The notes under the pieces are model-generated. The model did no database searches and was not told the DNA's origin. It worked only from the letters and a program-made list of their open reading frames with translations. Both the position numbers and the translations under genes were made by a program. Positions 25,696 to 33,893 of a DNA stretch of 64,000 bases are shown one piece after another; positions within the stretch are counted from its first letter, which is position 1; each line of letters starts with the position of its first letter. The DNA lies in contig JAHCLO010000004.1 in the NCBI GenBank assembly GCA_026125285.1, positions 1 to 64,000 on the forward strand, read 5' to 3'. The DNA comes from Verrucomicrobiia bacterium. Lineage in GTDB: Bacteria > Verrucomicrobiota > Verrucomicrobiia > Limisphaerales > JADLHS01.

Positions 25696-26457
25696 TCATT
25701 TCCGCGTCTGTTTCAACAACCATTCGTAAAACTCCGGGTTGTTGTAGGTTTCCGTCCAGGAGTTGTGGTTCACGTCCGGATACACCGTCAGTTTCACATT
25801 CTTTGCCCCAACCTTCTTGAGCACGTTGACCATGCGTTCGGATTCATCCAGTGGCACGACTTCGTCCTTCGCTCCGTGAAACGCCCAGACGGGCAGAGTG
25901 CGCAACGCCGCGGCCTTGCTGCGGCTGGAGAGCAGCACGTCAATGAACTCACCGCCGCCGCAAATCGGGGCGATCGCTGCGAATCGTTCAGGATGCGTCA
26001 GCCCCAGCCGCCAGGTGCCGTAACCGCCCATGCTCAGGCCGGTGAGATAAACTCGGTTCGTGTCCACGGCGTTGCTGGCGATGACGTGGTCGAGCAATTG
26101 CACCAAACCGTCATTCTCCCAGCGCCGGTCGTCCGGACACTGCGGCGCGATGATGATGAAGGGAAAATCCTTGCCCTGCTTGGCCAGCATCGGCGGACCG
26201 TGGATCGCCACGCGCTGGAGGTCCGAGCCGCGCTCGCCGGCGCCGTGCAGAAACAACACTAGGGGCCAGCGTTTGCCCGTCTGCGCATTGTAATCTCTCG
26301 GCAGGTACATCAGATACTTCGTTTCCTCGGTGCGGGTGACGCTCCAGTTGAGCGACTTTGCGGCGAGGGCGTCGGGACTTTGGGCTTTGGCTTTCATAGG
26401 CATGATGGAAACCAGCGCCAGCGTGAGCGCGGCCAGATGGTGCAGTGGCATTTTCAT
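25696..26457 (-). CDS. Secreted alpha/beta-hydrolase esterase
   Basis: A 253-residue protein with signal peptide MKMPLHHLAALTLALVSIMP and cleavage around KAKAQ. Alpha/beta-hydrolase features: oxyanion region LVLFLHGAGERGSD, nucleophile elbow GLSMGGYGTW (Ser142), aspartate in WAFHGAKDEVVPL and histidine in YPDVNHNSW. This is the dienelactone hydrolase/PHB-depolymerase-like esterase group common in Verrucomicrobiota, often acting on carbohydrate esters such as acetyl- or feruloyl-xylan. The specificity is not readable. It is convergent with the ABC permease and 41 bases downstream of kdsD on the same strand. Confidence 0.87.
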   Translation of the reverse strand: MKMPLHHLAALTLALVSIMPMKAKAQSPDALAAKSLNWSVTRTEETKYLMYLPRDYNAQTGKRWPLVLFLHGAGERGSDLQRVAIHGPPMLAKQGKDFPFIIIAPQCPDDRRWENDGLVQLLDHVIASNAVDTNRVYLTGLSMGGYGTWRLGLTHPERFAAIAPICGGGEFIDVLLSSRSKAAALRTLPVWAFHGAKDEVVPLDESERMVNVLKKVGAKNVKLTVYPDVNHNSWTETYNNPEFYEWLLKQTRK

Positions 26458-26498
26458 AATCGGTTGTGGTTTGTGGCTGTCGGATTCTCTCCGCAGCC

Positions 26499-27512
26499 CT
26501 ACATGATCTTCAGTTTCGGCAAATCCTGCGAATCTACCAGCCCCACGGGCTCGTGCTTCGCGTTGACGACGATCAAATCATCAATGTTCCGCTCATCAAA
26601 AACTCTGAGCGCCTCGACGGCAAGCGCCGATTCGCGAATACAAACCGGCTTGCGCGTCATCACGGTTTTCAACGGTTTGGCCAGCAGGGTTTCATCCGTC
26701 GCCATGCGCCGTCGAAAATCGCCATCGGTGAACACGCCCACGAGCTTGCCGCGCGCGTTCACCACACTGAGGCTGCCGGATTTGGCCTGGGTCATCACCA
26801 GCAGCGCCTGTTTGACGGGAAGGTGCTCGCCGGCTACGGCGTTGCGGTTGCCCGTGCGCATGATGTCGCCCACGCGCAGCAGCATCGCGCGGCCTATCGC
26901 CCCCGCCGGATGATACCGGGCAAAGTCCTTCTGCGTGAAACCGCGCGCCTGAAGCACGGCAATGGCCAGCGCGTCGCCCAGCACGAGCATGGCGGTGGTG
27001 CTGGCCGTGGGGGCGAGATTGAACGGGCACGCTTCCCGGGGCACGCGCGCGTTCAACACCACGTCGCTGTGCCGCGCGAGTGACGATTTCACCCCACCCG
27101 TCAGCGCGATAATCTGCACGGCAAATCGCTTCAACGCCGGCAGCAGATTCAACAACTCCTCTGATTCCCCGGAATAACTCAACGCCAGAATTACGTCGCC
27201 GTCGTTAACGATGCCCAGGTCGCCGTGCAACGCGTCCACGCTGTTGAGCACGACACTGGTCGAGCCGGTGCTCGTGAGGGTGGCGGCGATCTTTTGGCCG
27301 ACGTTGCCGGACTTGCCGATGCCCACGATCACAACCTTCCCGTGTTGCCGGAGTGCCTGGACGATGCAGTTTACGGCGCGGTCAAACGACGCGTCAAGTT
27401 GCGCACGCACCCGGTGCAGTGCGGCAAGTTCGATGTCGAAGACGGCGCGGGCTTTCGCCAGGTGGCCCCGGTGGCTTTGAGCTTTCGCGGAGGCCATGTA
27501 GCTACGAGCCAT
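26499..27512 (-). CDS. kdsD: D-arabinose-5-phosphate isomerase (SIS plus CBS domains)
   Basis: A 337-residue enzyme converting ribulose-5-phosphate to arabinose-5-phosphate for Kdo, hence lipopolysaccharide, synthesis. The SIS domain covers about 45-190 (VVIVGIGKSGNVGQKIAATL, SVDALHGDLG, LSYSGESEELL, TASTTAMLVLGDALA). Two CBS repeats cover about 215-335 (VGDIMRTG..., KTVMTRKPVC...FDERNIDDLIVV). The start at ATG 27512 follows the pheA stop by one base, so both are probably one transcript; an ATG at 27497 is also possible. It implies an outer membrane with a Kdo-type lipid A core. Confidence 0.92.
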   Translation of the reverse strand: MARSYMASAKAQSHRGHLAKARAVFDIELAALHRVRAQLDASFDRAVNCIVQALRQHGKVVIVGIGKSGNVGQKIAATLTSTGSTSVVLNSVDALHGDLGIVNDGDVILALSYSGESEELLNLLPALKRFAVQIIALTGGVKSSLARHSDVVLNARVPREACPFNLAPTASTTAMLVLGDALAIAVLQARGFTQKDFARYHPAGAIGRAMLLRVGDIMRTGNRNAVAGEHLPVKQALLVMTQAKSGSLSVVNARGKLVGVFTDGDFRRRMATDETLLAKPLKTVMTRKPVCIRESALAVEALRVFDERNIDDLIVVNAKHEPVGLVDSQDLPKLKIM

Positions 27513-27513
27513 G

Positions 27514-28575
27514 TTAATCTGTGATCGGGTAGGAGCCGAGGACCTTAACGAAACTGCTTTGCTCCTCCAGCAAGCGAATGGCCTTGGTGACTTTCTCGTC
27601 TTGCACATGGCCGTCGCAGTCAATGAAGAAGAAATACTCCCACGCCTTCCGCTTGCTCGGACGCGACTCGATCTTCGTCATGTTGATGCGATAACGGCGG
27701 AACGCGGCCAGCGCGTGATGCAACGCGCCCACCCGGTCGGCAATGCTGACCATCAAACTGGTCCGGTCCTTGCCCGTGGGCGGACTACACTGGCGGCCGA
27801 GCACCAGAAAGCGCGTGGCATTGGCCGCGTTGTCCTGGATGTCGAGTTCCAACACAGGCAATTTGTATTTCTCCGCCGCGAGCAGGCCCGCAATGGCCGC
27901 GGTGTTCTTCTCCTTTGCGGCGAACTCGGCTGAACGCGCATTCGACGACGTCTCAATGATCTCCACGCCCGGCAAATGGTTCTGAATCCAGCCGCGGCAT
28001 TGGGCAAGCGATTGCGGATGCGCAAACAACTTCTGAATCTTCGGGCGCGCCGATTTGCTCAACAGGCACTGTTGCACCGGCAGAACAATTTGGGAAACCA
28101 CCTTCAGGTTGCTGTCCACGAACATGTCGAGCGTGTGCGTAACGACGCCTTCGGTGGAATTCTCCACGGGCACGACGCCGTAGTCCGCGCGGTTTTTGCT
28201 GACCTCGGTGAATACGTCGCCAATGGTCTTTTGTGCCGAGTAATGCAGGCTTGAACCGAACCGGCGGATGGCCGCCTGATGTGTAAACGTGGCCTCCGGA
28301 CCTAGGTAAGCAATGGTCAGGGTCTTTTCGAGGGCCAGCGCGCTGGACATGATTTCGCGATACACCGCGCGGAGCTGGTCGTGGGTCATCGGCCCCTGAT
28401 TCAACTGGCAGATGCGCTGAAGGACGGTGCGCTCGCGATGCGGCACGTAAATCTCTTCGCCGGCCTTGAGTTTGATTTCGCCGATGGCCAGGACGTGCTT
28501 GGTGCGGTCGTTGAGGAGGCGCACGATCTGCGTGTCCAGCCTGTCAATGGCCTTGCGATGTTCCGGGATGTTCAT
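27514..28575 (-). CDS. pheA: Bifunctional chorismate mutase / prephenate dehydratase
   Basis: A 353-residue P-protein for phenylalanine synthesis. Domains in order: AroQ-type chorismate mutase (about 1-85, IDRLDTQIVRLLNDRTKHV); prephenate dehydratase (about 93-270, IAYLGPEATFTHQAA, DYGVVPVENSTEGVV and the catalytic NATRFLVLG); ACT regulatory domain (about 280-350, SIADRVGALHHAL and the ESRP motif in KIESRPSKRKAWEY). ACT domains of this type give feedback inhibition by phenylalanine. The length is normal. It is first in a pair with kdsD. Confidence 0.95.
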   Translation of the reverse strand: MNIPEHRKAIDRLDTQIVRLLNDRTKHVLAIGEIKLKAGEEIYVPHRERTVLQRICQLNQGPMTHDQLRAVYREIMSSALALEKTLTIAYLGPEATFTHQAAIRRFGSSLHYSAQKTIGDVFTEVSKNRADYGVVPVENSTEGVVTHTLDMFVDSNLKVVSQIVLPVQQCLLSKSARPKIQKLFAHPQSLAQCRGWIQNHLPGVEIIETSSNARSAEFAAKEKNTAAIAGLLAAEKYKLPVLELDIQDNAANATRFLVLGRQCSPPTGKDRTSLMVSIADRVGALHHALAAFRRYRINMTKIESRPSKRKAWEYFFFIDCDGHVQDEKVTKAIRLLEEQSSFVKVLGSYPITD

Positions 28576-28980
28576 TTCAGATTTCCACTTGGTGGCGGCC
28601 AGTCAATCCGATGGCCAGCTTGGATACTACATAAACCGCGGGCAAAAGGCATGAGAAAAATCGGCTCGCGGCCTGAATGCCACTGCCACCGTAGCGCAGG
28701 ATTGCATCCTGCTGTGTCGCGGATTTCTAATCTGCAGGGTTCCAGTCAATTCCAGCGCGGCGGTCACTCTTTAATCCGCCGAAGTATTGGGCAGACAAGG
28801 GCGAATGCGGAGAGTGCGGAGGTCCTGTCCCGCTGCGGTCTTCAGATGACCAAGCCTTCCGTCAAAAATCGGGTTCAACACCAAGGCGCGAAGTCGCAAG
28901 ATTCGCCGACCTTTACCCGGAGCGCGGACAGCCTTGTCCTCGAGTTCCAATGGTCACGTCAGAGACACGCGGACTCTGCG

Positions 28981-29160
28981 GTCCGCGCTCCTGGAGCTGC
29001 GCAGCACCGCCATTCCTGTCGGCGTGATCCGAAGAACAAACTGGCCGGTTGGAAAACCGGCGTTACGGCACACGGCTGGCGGAGCCGGAAGAATTGGGCG
29101 GGGCCGGTGAGGGGCAGTTGCACGCAGCGATTCGTCGCGGTGACGGTGGGGGTGTTGGTG
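28981..29160 (+). repeat. 180-bp dispersed repeat, copy A
   Basis: Begins GTCCGCGCTCCTGGAG. It contains a hairpin around ATTCCTGTCGGCG and a second perfect hairpin GCCGGTTGGAAAACCGGC (29044-29061, 7-base arms, loop GGAA). It ends in a remnant of an exported-protein C-terminus read on the minus strand (VQLPLTGPAQFFRLRQP). It aligns with copy B at 29443-29620. The two-hairpin core also occurs inside the kinase gene at 38611-38703. Confidence 0.75.
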
Positions 29161-29442
29161 AATCCTCGCCGTTCCAAAGCGCCGCGGGGGTGGCGCACTC
29201 CAAGACCTAAAGGCATTTCGGTGGCGCTCGGAGAACGCGGTAGCGTCGTGGAGTGCGGCGGGAAGCGGAGCGCCACGCCGCTTTGGCAGGGAGTGGCCGG
29301 AGAGAAGGAGAACGACCGAATTCAACGCCAAGGCGCCAAGACGCAAAGTCGCCAAGCCAGAAAAGCATGATTCCATGCACTCGGAGCGCGAACCGCCGAG
29401 TCCGCGTTGTTGGCGGTGCGTTTGGAACACGCGGACAAAACT

Positions 29443-29620
29443 GTCCGCGCTCCTTGGACTGCGTAGCGCCGACATTCCTGTCGGCGTGATCTCAAGATCA
29501 AACTCGCCGGTTGGAAAACCGGCGTTACGGCACACGGCTGGCGGAGGCGGAAACAGCGGGCGTTGCCGGTGAGTGGCAGTTGCACAGTGCGGTTGCGGCC
29601 ACTGACGGTGGGGGTGTTTG
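29443..29620 (+). repeat. 180-bp dispersed repeat, copy B
   Basis: Same order as copy A: GTCCGCGCTCCTTGG, hairpin CGCCGACATTCCTGTCGGCG (29467-29486), hairpin GCCGGTTGGAAAACCGGC (29506-29523), then GTTACGGCACACGGCTGGCGG and the minus-strand gene-end remnant VQLPLTGNARCFRLRQP. It has the same orientation as copy A. In both copies the element abuts the codons RQP exactly where the gene stop would be expected. Confidence 0.75.
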
Positions 29621-29899
29621 TGACCGTGGTCCATGAAACCGCTGGCAGCGCGGAGGCGGCCTGGAGAACATAGTTGGCCGGCTTGACGGCCAGGCAGCGC
29701 CGCGAGGCGCGGCGCGAACCGCCGCCTGAAGCCAATCGCGCACTCCAAAATCGTTCGCCTCACCACATGCGACGGCGACAAGCCGCCTACCGAAAGCGGT
29801 GACGAGTCTCCGCACTCCAAAGGCTCGGCTCCCCGCGTAACCCTGGCTTTCGAATCGGCAACGCCCCGATTGGAAAAGCCGCGGACTCTGCCGCTTTAC

Positions 29900-30363
29900 T
29901 CACGGTTTGCGCAGCCGGAAGAACCGGGCCGGACCGTCCATTGGGACGGTGAGCTCGTAATCATCGCCATTCAACTGCGGCGTGCCGGGTACCGGGTCCC
30001 AGGTCGTTGCCGTTGGAACGACGCTGCTTTCCAGCGCGAAGCCGGAGGCGGTAGCGGGCCAGCGGAGACGCAGTTCATCTGTCGTGGCGAGTACCTCCAG
30101 ACGAATCTCCTCAGGCAGTCCGTTGATCCGGAAGGTCAGAAGTGTTTGATCAGAGTCCGCCAGATAAAGGTGATTCCGCCAGACTGCCGAACCCGCCGGC
30201 GAGAATGTGGAAGCGGTTGGGGTCCACTCCGAAACGCGGAGCGGATTGGAGGGGTCACGAAAGTCGATCGTGGTCACACCTCCAGAAGAGTCAACAAAGC
30301 CCGTAGATCCGACCAGCGCGTAGTCGCCTGTGACCGTCAGGGTTCCTGCCCAACCTTCAATTT
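29900..30363 (-). pseudogene. C-terminal part of LVIVD-repeat protein, out of frame
   Basis: In a different minus-strand frame from the LVIVD gene, the sequence continues its repeat pattern (IEGWAGTLTVTGDYALVGST, then GGVTTIDFRDPSNPLRVSEW). It ends with the small C-terminal beta module found on other exported proteins here (LRWPATASGFALESS...GPARFFRLRKP). The two frames meet at a run of A residues on the coding strand (plus-strand TTT, 30361-30363). One extra A there would join them as GVKIEGWAG. So it is the natural C-terminus of the neighbouring gene, cut off by a one-base deletion or a sequencing error. Without correction it would not be translated as part of that protein. Confidence 0.75.
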
Positions 30364-32217
30364 CACACCCCCGATGCGCTGGGGTGCTGTGGGATCCGAA
30401 ACATCAATGACCTGGAACCCATCCGGACCACTCGTCGAGTACACCTGCTGTCCCAATACCGAAAGGTGGTATGCGTATCCCGGCAGATCATAGGTGCCTA
30501 TCCTGTGCGGATTCGTAGGCACGGACACATCGAGCACTTCAAGCCGCCGCTGCTGCCCGGTTGACGGATCTTCACGGTGTCCGATCAGGTAAACGTGGGT
30601 CTGTGAGGCTGCCACATTGAGTACACTCCAATCGGAGGAGTATTGGCCGACCAGCACAGGATTGGCCGGATCATTGACATCGGTCACATGAAGCCCTTGG
30701 GCCCCTGAGGCGACGTAAGCATAGCCACCCAACACCGCCAGACGAGCCCCCCAACCGCCGTCTATTCCGAGGTCGCAGCCACCCAGCCGACTAGGTTGCG
30801 CTGGGTTGGCGACATCCAGCACTTGGAGGCGCACACGGCTTTCTGCATTCTTCACAACACTCCCGTATTCGGTAAGGAAAGCACGGCCCTGATGCACGGC
30901 AACCGCCCCCGGCGATCCAGTAGTGCGAAATCCTCCAACCCGGACTGGCTGCGACGGGTTGGAGATGTCGAAAGTATGCAATCCAACCCGTCCTTCGATC
31001 AGAAACGCGATGTCGCCGGATACGATCACTTCCTTTCCACCCCCGGCTGTATCGTATTCGGCGGCAAGTTGGGGTTGCGCCGGATTGGCGAGGTCAAAGA
31101 TCCAGTAGCCGGAGTAGGCGGCCACATGGAGCCTATCCTCCGCCACCGCCAACACTCGTCCAAAGAAGTTGGGCCACACATTGCCGATCCCACCCAAGCG
31201 CACCGGGTTGGCCGGATCGGAGACGTCGAGCACCTCCACACCAACACCATCGCCAGATTGGTCCGGATACTTGGCCAGGTAGGCGTGAGTCCCGACAACT
31301 GCCACATCCCTGACCGTATCAAAGGTCGCGTATCCGCCCACTTGCGTGGGAGCTGTCGGATTGCTGATGTCGAGAATGAGCAGCCCCGACTCGCTGTTGT
31401 AGTTACCTACATATGCGTGATTCCCTGAGATCGTTACACTTCCCGCGCGCGAACTGCTGGTGTCAAAACTCGTAACCAGCCAGGGGAACGTGGGATCCGA
31501 GATGTCGAACGCCGCAAGTGTGCCTCTCGGTTCGCCTCTAATCAGCTGTGACTCCTCTTCGGCAAGAAAAGCGTAATTGCCCTTTACCGCCACGTCATAT
31601 GCGCATCCGACACACCAAACGCAGGGTGAGTTGAAGTAGGTGTGCTCCCCCACGACTCGAGGTTGTGTTGGGTCGCTGACGTCGATCACCTGCAATCCAC
31701 CGCCCTGGTTGGATTGTCCATCCCAGATTGGAGCCGACGCCACGTAGGCATAGTTGTCCCGCACCACCAATCGTCTTGCCCGGCCATTGATCGAGCATTC
31801 TCCCACACGCCGCGGATAGGCCGGATTGGAAACATCGACGATCTGAAGGCCTGTCTCCCAATCGGCCACGTAGGCGTGCTGGCCGACCACCACCACATCT
31901 CGGGCGTCGGGAGTCGCATAGATCCCTACCGGCGCCAGATTCGAAAGCTGGCTGGTGTCGAAGATGTACACCCCGCCGGCGGCCACATAGGCATATCCAC
32001 CAGCAACCGTCACGGCCTGAGCAGATCCACGCTGGAAGCCGGGCCATTCGCCAACCGGTGTGACGGTCACTGGTTGCGCAAGACTCAGGGTGACCAGGAG
32101 AGTCAGGAACAAGATGCTTGCCGCGCGCTTGCAGGCGGCTGGCTGTCGCCGCATGAGCCGTCTGCGGACTGGTGTTCCGCTCGCTGCGTTCGGACGTTTT
32201 TTAGTGTCGGGATTCAT
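30337..32217 (-). CDS. Exported LVIVD-repeat protein, C-terminus lost by frameshift
   Basis: A 626-residue frame. A signal sequence (KRAASILFLTLLVTLSLAQP) follows a basic N-terminus; starts at 32217 or 32154 are both possible. About thirteen repeats of 40-45 residues follow, with the LVIVD pattern (YAYVADWETGLQIVDVSNPA, YPRRVGE, YVASGAQGLHVTDVNDPANP). This repeat is thought to form a beta-propeller on the cell surface. The frame stops after GGVKLKVGQEP, in the middle of a repeat. The missing last repeats and C-terminal module lie immediately downstream in another frame (29900-30363). The truncated product would lack the shared C-terminal module. Confidence 0.83.
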   Translation of the reverse strand: MNPDTKKRPNAASGTPVRRRLMRRQPAACKRAASILFLTLLVTLSLAQPVTVTPVGEWPGFQRGSAQAVTVAGGYAYVAAGGVYIFDTSQLSNLAPVGIYATPDARDVVVVGQHAYVADWETGLQIVDVSNPAYPRRVGECSINGRARRLVVRDNYAYVASAPIWDGQSNQGGGLQVIDVSDPTQPRVVGEHTYFNSPCVWCVGCAYDVAVKGNYAFLAEEESQLIRGEPRGTLAAFDISDPTFPWLVTSFDTSSSRAGSVTISGNHAYVGNYNSESGLLILDISNPTAPTQVGGYATFDTVRDVAVVGTHAYLAKYPDQSGDGVGVEVLDVSDPANPVRLGGIGNVWPNFFGRVLAVAEDRLHVAAYSGYWIFDLANPAQPQLAAEYDTAGGGKEVIVSGDIAFLIEGRVGLHTFDISNPSQPVRVGGFRTTGSPGAVAVHQGRAFLTEYGSVVKNAESRVRLQVLDVANPAQPSRLGGCDLGIDGGWGARLAVLGGYAYVASGAQGLHVTDVNDPANPVLVGQYSSDWSVLNVAASQTHVYLIGHREDPSTGQQRRLEVLDVSVPTNPHRIGTYDLPGYAYHLSVLGQQVYSTSGPDGFQVIDVSDPTAPQRIGGVKLKVGQEP

Positions 32218-32285
32218 GGGAACGAGGGGGATGTGGGGTGTAAGGCTCCGGTGGATGTCGAATGCCCACTAATTATCGGGTGGTC

Positions 32286-32391
32286 TTCCAAAGCGGCGCA
32301 GGCGCGCCGCACTCCAAGACGCTTCGCGCGGTTCGTGGGCGCGTCGTGCTTCCGCCAGGTTTTGGAGTGCGGCAGGCCTCTGCCGCTTTTT
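32286..32391 (+). repeat. GGAGTGCGG/GCCGCTTT inverted repeat blocks
   Basis: Two blocks in opposite orientation, TTCCAAAGCGGCGCAGG...CACTCCAAG (32286-32318) and TTTGGAGTGCGGCAGGCCTC...GCCGCTTTT (32361-32391). Related blocks occur at 29173-29204 and 29248-29287. They fill the 217-base gap between the LVIVD gene and the Asp-box gene. They resemble REP-like elements or may act as transcription terminators. Confidence 0.55.
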
Positions 32392-32434
32392 CTTGTGATG
32401 CGCATGCAACACTCGGAGTCTAGGAGTTCGTTTC

Positions 32435-33670
32435 TCACGGCACCGGCAGTTTGCGGACGTACCCCAGACAAGCGTCCGGTTCACAAAGCTCGCCCGCGAG
32501 GTAAAGACTTCCCTCGTTATCCAAGTTCATTCCGTAGAAGCTGGCGTTCTCAGCCAGGTCGTAATCGCCCCAACTGCCGGAGTTGCCATTCACGCTGGCA
32601 CGCACCACCGAGCCATCGAAGCCGGAGCGTCCTCCTTGCACATACACCCGACCCAGAGCATCCACGGCCACTTTATACGCGGCGCTGCTGACGGTAAGCT
32701 GATCAACGATTTCCACGTTGGAGGCTCCAGGCGCCAGCCGCCACGTAGCCCAGCGATTCTCGCTCAACTTCCTGGACAGCGCGACCTTGACCATGCCCAC
32801 GTCGTACACCTGACCCGCCCCGCCCACCGCCAGGCTCTTGACGCCAATCCCACGTTCCCAACGAGTGTCTCCCGAATAGGTGGCTGAAGTTTGCCAGGTG
32901 TCCGGGGCGCCGCTTTGCACGCTGCGCCGGAGCACAACCCGGTCGCCGGATTTGCTGCCGACAGTGCCGCGCACCCACACCTCCGAAGGCGCACTTTGGT
33001 CATTCGAAGGCCGAACCGCCAAACCGGTGGCGAAGGAACCATATTTCGAGTCCACGGTGAACTCGTCCACCACGGACCAATTGAGGCCGCCGCCAGCGGT
33101 GGGAGTGCCCCGGGCGACCATCCAACGGGCGAGTGTGGTCCGGCCGCTGGTCACAGGGCGGTAGCCCGCCACGAACACGTTGCCGGCGGCATCGGCCGCG
33201 AGCGTTTCGGTGCGCAGTCGGTAGCCGCTGGGCAGGACGTCATTGAATGTCGTGACGCGTCGCAGGTTCGCGCCCTGATGCGGCGCCGCAGAACGCCAGA
33301 CTTCGCCACCCGTGCCGCCTCCCGACCCGCTCGTCACGACATACAAATTCGTTCCGCCATCTACCGCGGCGTTTATGAACGTGCCGTGGCTGTCGGTGAC
33401 CACGGACGCGGTGTCCCAGGTCGCCCCACGGTCCAGGCTGCGTAGCACGACCTCGTAGGCCGGGTCGTCGTTCTCAATCACGAACCCCACGGCGTAAACT
33501 TCGCCGCCAGGGGCGCCGGCGATGTCCCAGAATCCGGTGTAGATGCTGGGGTCCGAATCCAGGAACACGATGTTCGGGTCGTCGGAGGCTTGGAGGTTGG
33601 CTAACGGCGCCATGAATAGCGCGGCGGCGCAGGCGAAGGAGGCCAGTGATTTCGGAATGAGGGTTTTCAT
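32435..33670 (-). CDS. Exported Asp-box/sialidase-fold-like protein
   Basis: 411 residues from ATG 33670 with signal peptide MKTLIPKSLASFACAAALFM. It contains repeated strand-turn segments such as VVLRSLDRGATWDTASVV (an Asp box, SxDxGxTW), LVVTS-like glycine-rich strands and LAVGGAGQVYDVG, suggesting a six- or seven-bladed beta propeller of the sialidase/BNR type. No catalytic arginine triad is recognisable, so an enzymatic role is not supported. It is likely an exported binding or structural protein. An ATG two codons earlier is an alternative start. Confidence 0.65.
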   Translation of the reverse strand: MKTLIPKSLASFACAAALFMAPLANLQASDDPNIVFLDSDPSIYTGFWDIAGAPGGEVYAVGFVIENDDPAYEVVLRSLDRGATWDTASVVTDSHGTFINAAVDGGTNLYVVTSGSGGGTGGEVWRSAAPHQGANLRRVTTFNDVLPSGYRLRTETLAADAAGNVFVAGYRPVTSGRTTLARWMVARGTPTAGGGLNWSVVDEFTVDSKYGSFATGLAVRPSNDQSAPSEVWVRGTVGSKSGDRVVLRRSVQSGAPDTWQTSATYSGDTRWERGIGVKSLAVGGAGQVYDVGMVKVALSRKLSENRWATWRLAPGASNVEIVDQLTVSSAAYKVAVDALGRVYVQGGRSGFDGSVVRASVNGNSGSWGDYDLAENASFYGMNLDNEGSLYLAGELCEPDACLGYVRKLPVP

Positions 33671-33893
33671 CGGCATTTCTCGGTTTGATACTGCATTCGG
33701 TTTGTTGTGTTCGGCGATAGTCATTCAGGTTGAGCAATCGGATGACTTCCGGGGAATCTTTCAGAAATCTGAAAAAAGTTTTCAGAAGCGGGAGACAGAC
33801 AGGGTCGTCCCTTGCGGAAGGGGAAGATGGGACTCGCGGAACTCGTCTCTGCGGAGGCTTGTCCCTGGGGAAGATCGCCCCGCCAATTACCCG

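Larger units (their letters stand above)
28576..29899 (-). other. Repeat-rich stretch with gene-end remnants, no intact gene
   Basis: About 1.3 kb without a credible gene. It holds two copies of a 180-base repeat (28981-29160 and 29443-29620). Two copies of a CCAAGGCGCnAAG-type motif are present (near 28880 and 29330). Hairpin-forming GGAGTGCGG...GCCGCTTT blocks lie at 29173-29204 and 29248-29287. On the minus strand, parts read as the C-terminal beta module of exported proteins (VLQAASALPAVSWTTVTNTP, LTGNARCFRLRQP). So this is debris of exported-protein genes colonised by palindromic elements. Long open frames here have no family features. Confidence 0.6.

Noticed and set aside
28381..29370. 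Open frame of 329 codons on the plus strand
   Set aside because: It runs from the antisense of pheA through repeats and palindromes, with low-complexity translation and no motif.
28981..29620. CRISPR array
   Set aside because: The repeats are two long, diverged copies about 460 bases apart, with internal hairpins and no regular short spacers; no cas genes are nearby.
32435..33670. Active sialidase
   Set aside because: Only the Asp-box-like propeller pattern is seen; the catalytic arginine triad and Tyr/Glu pair are not recognisable.
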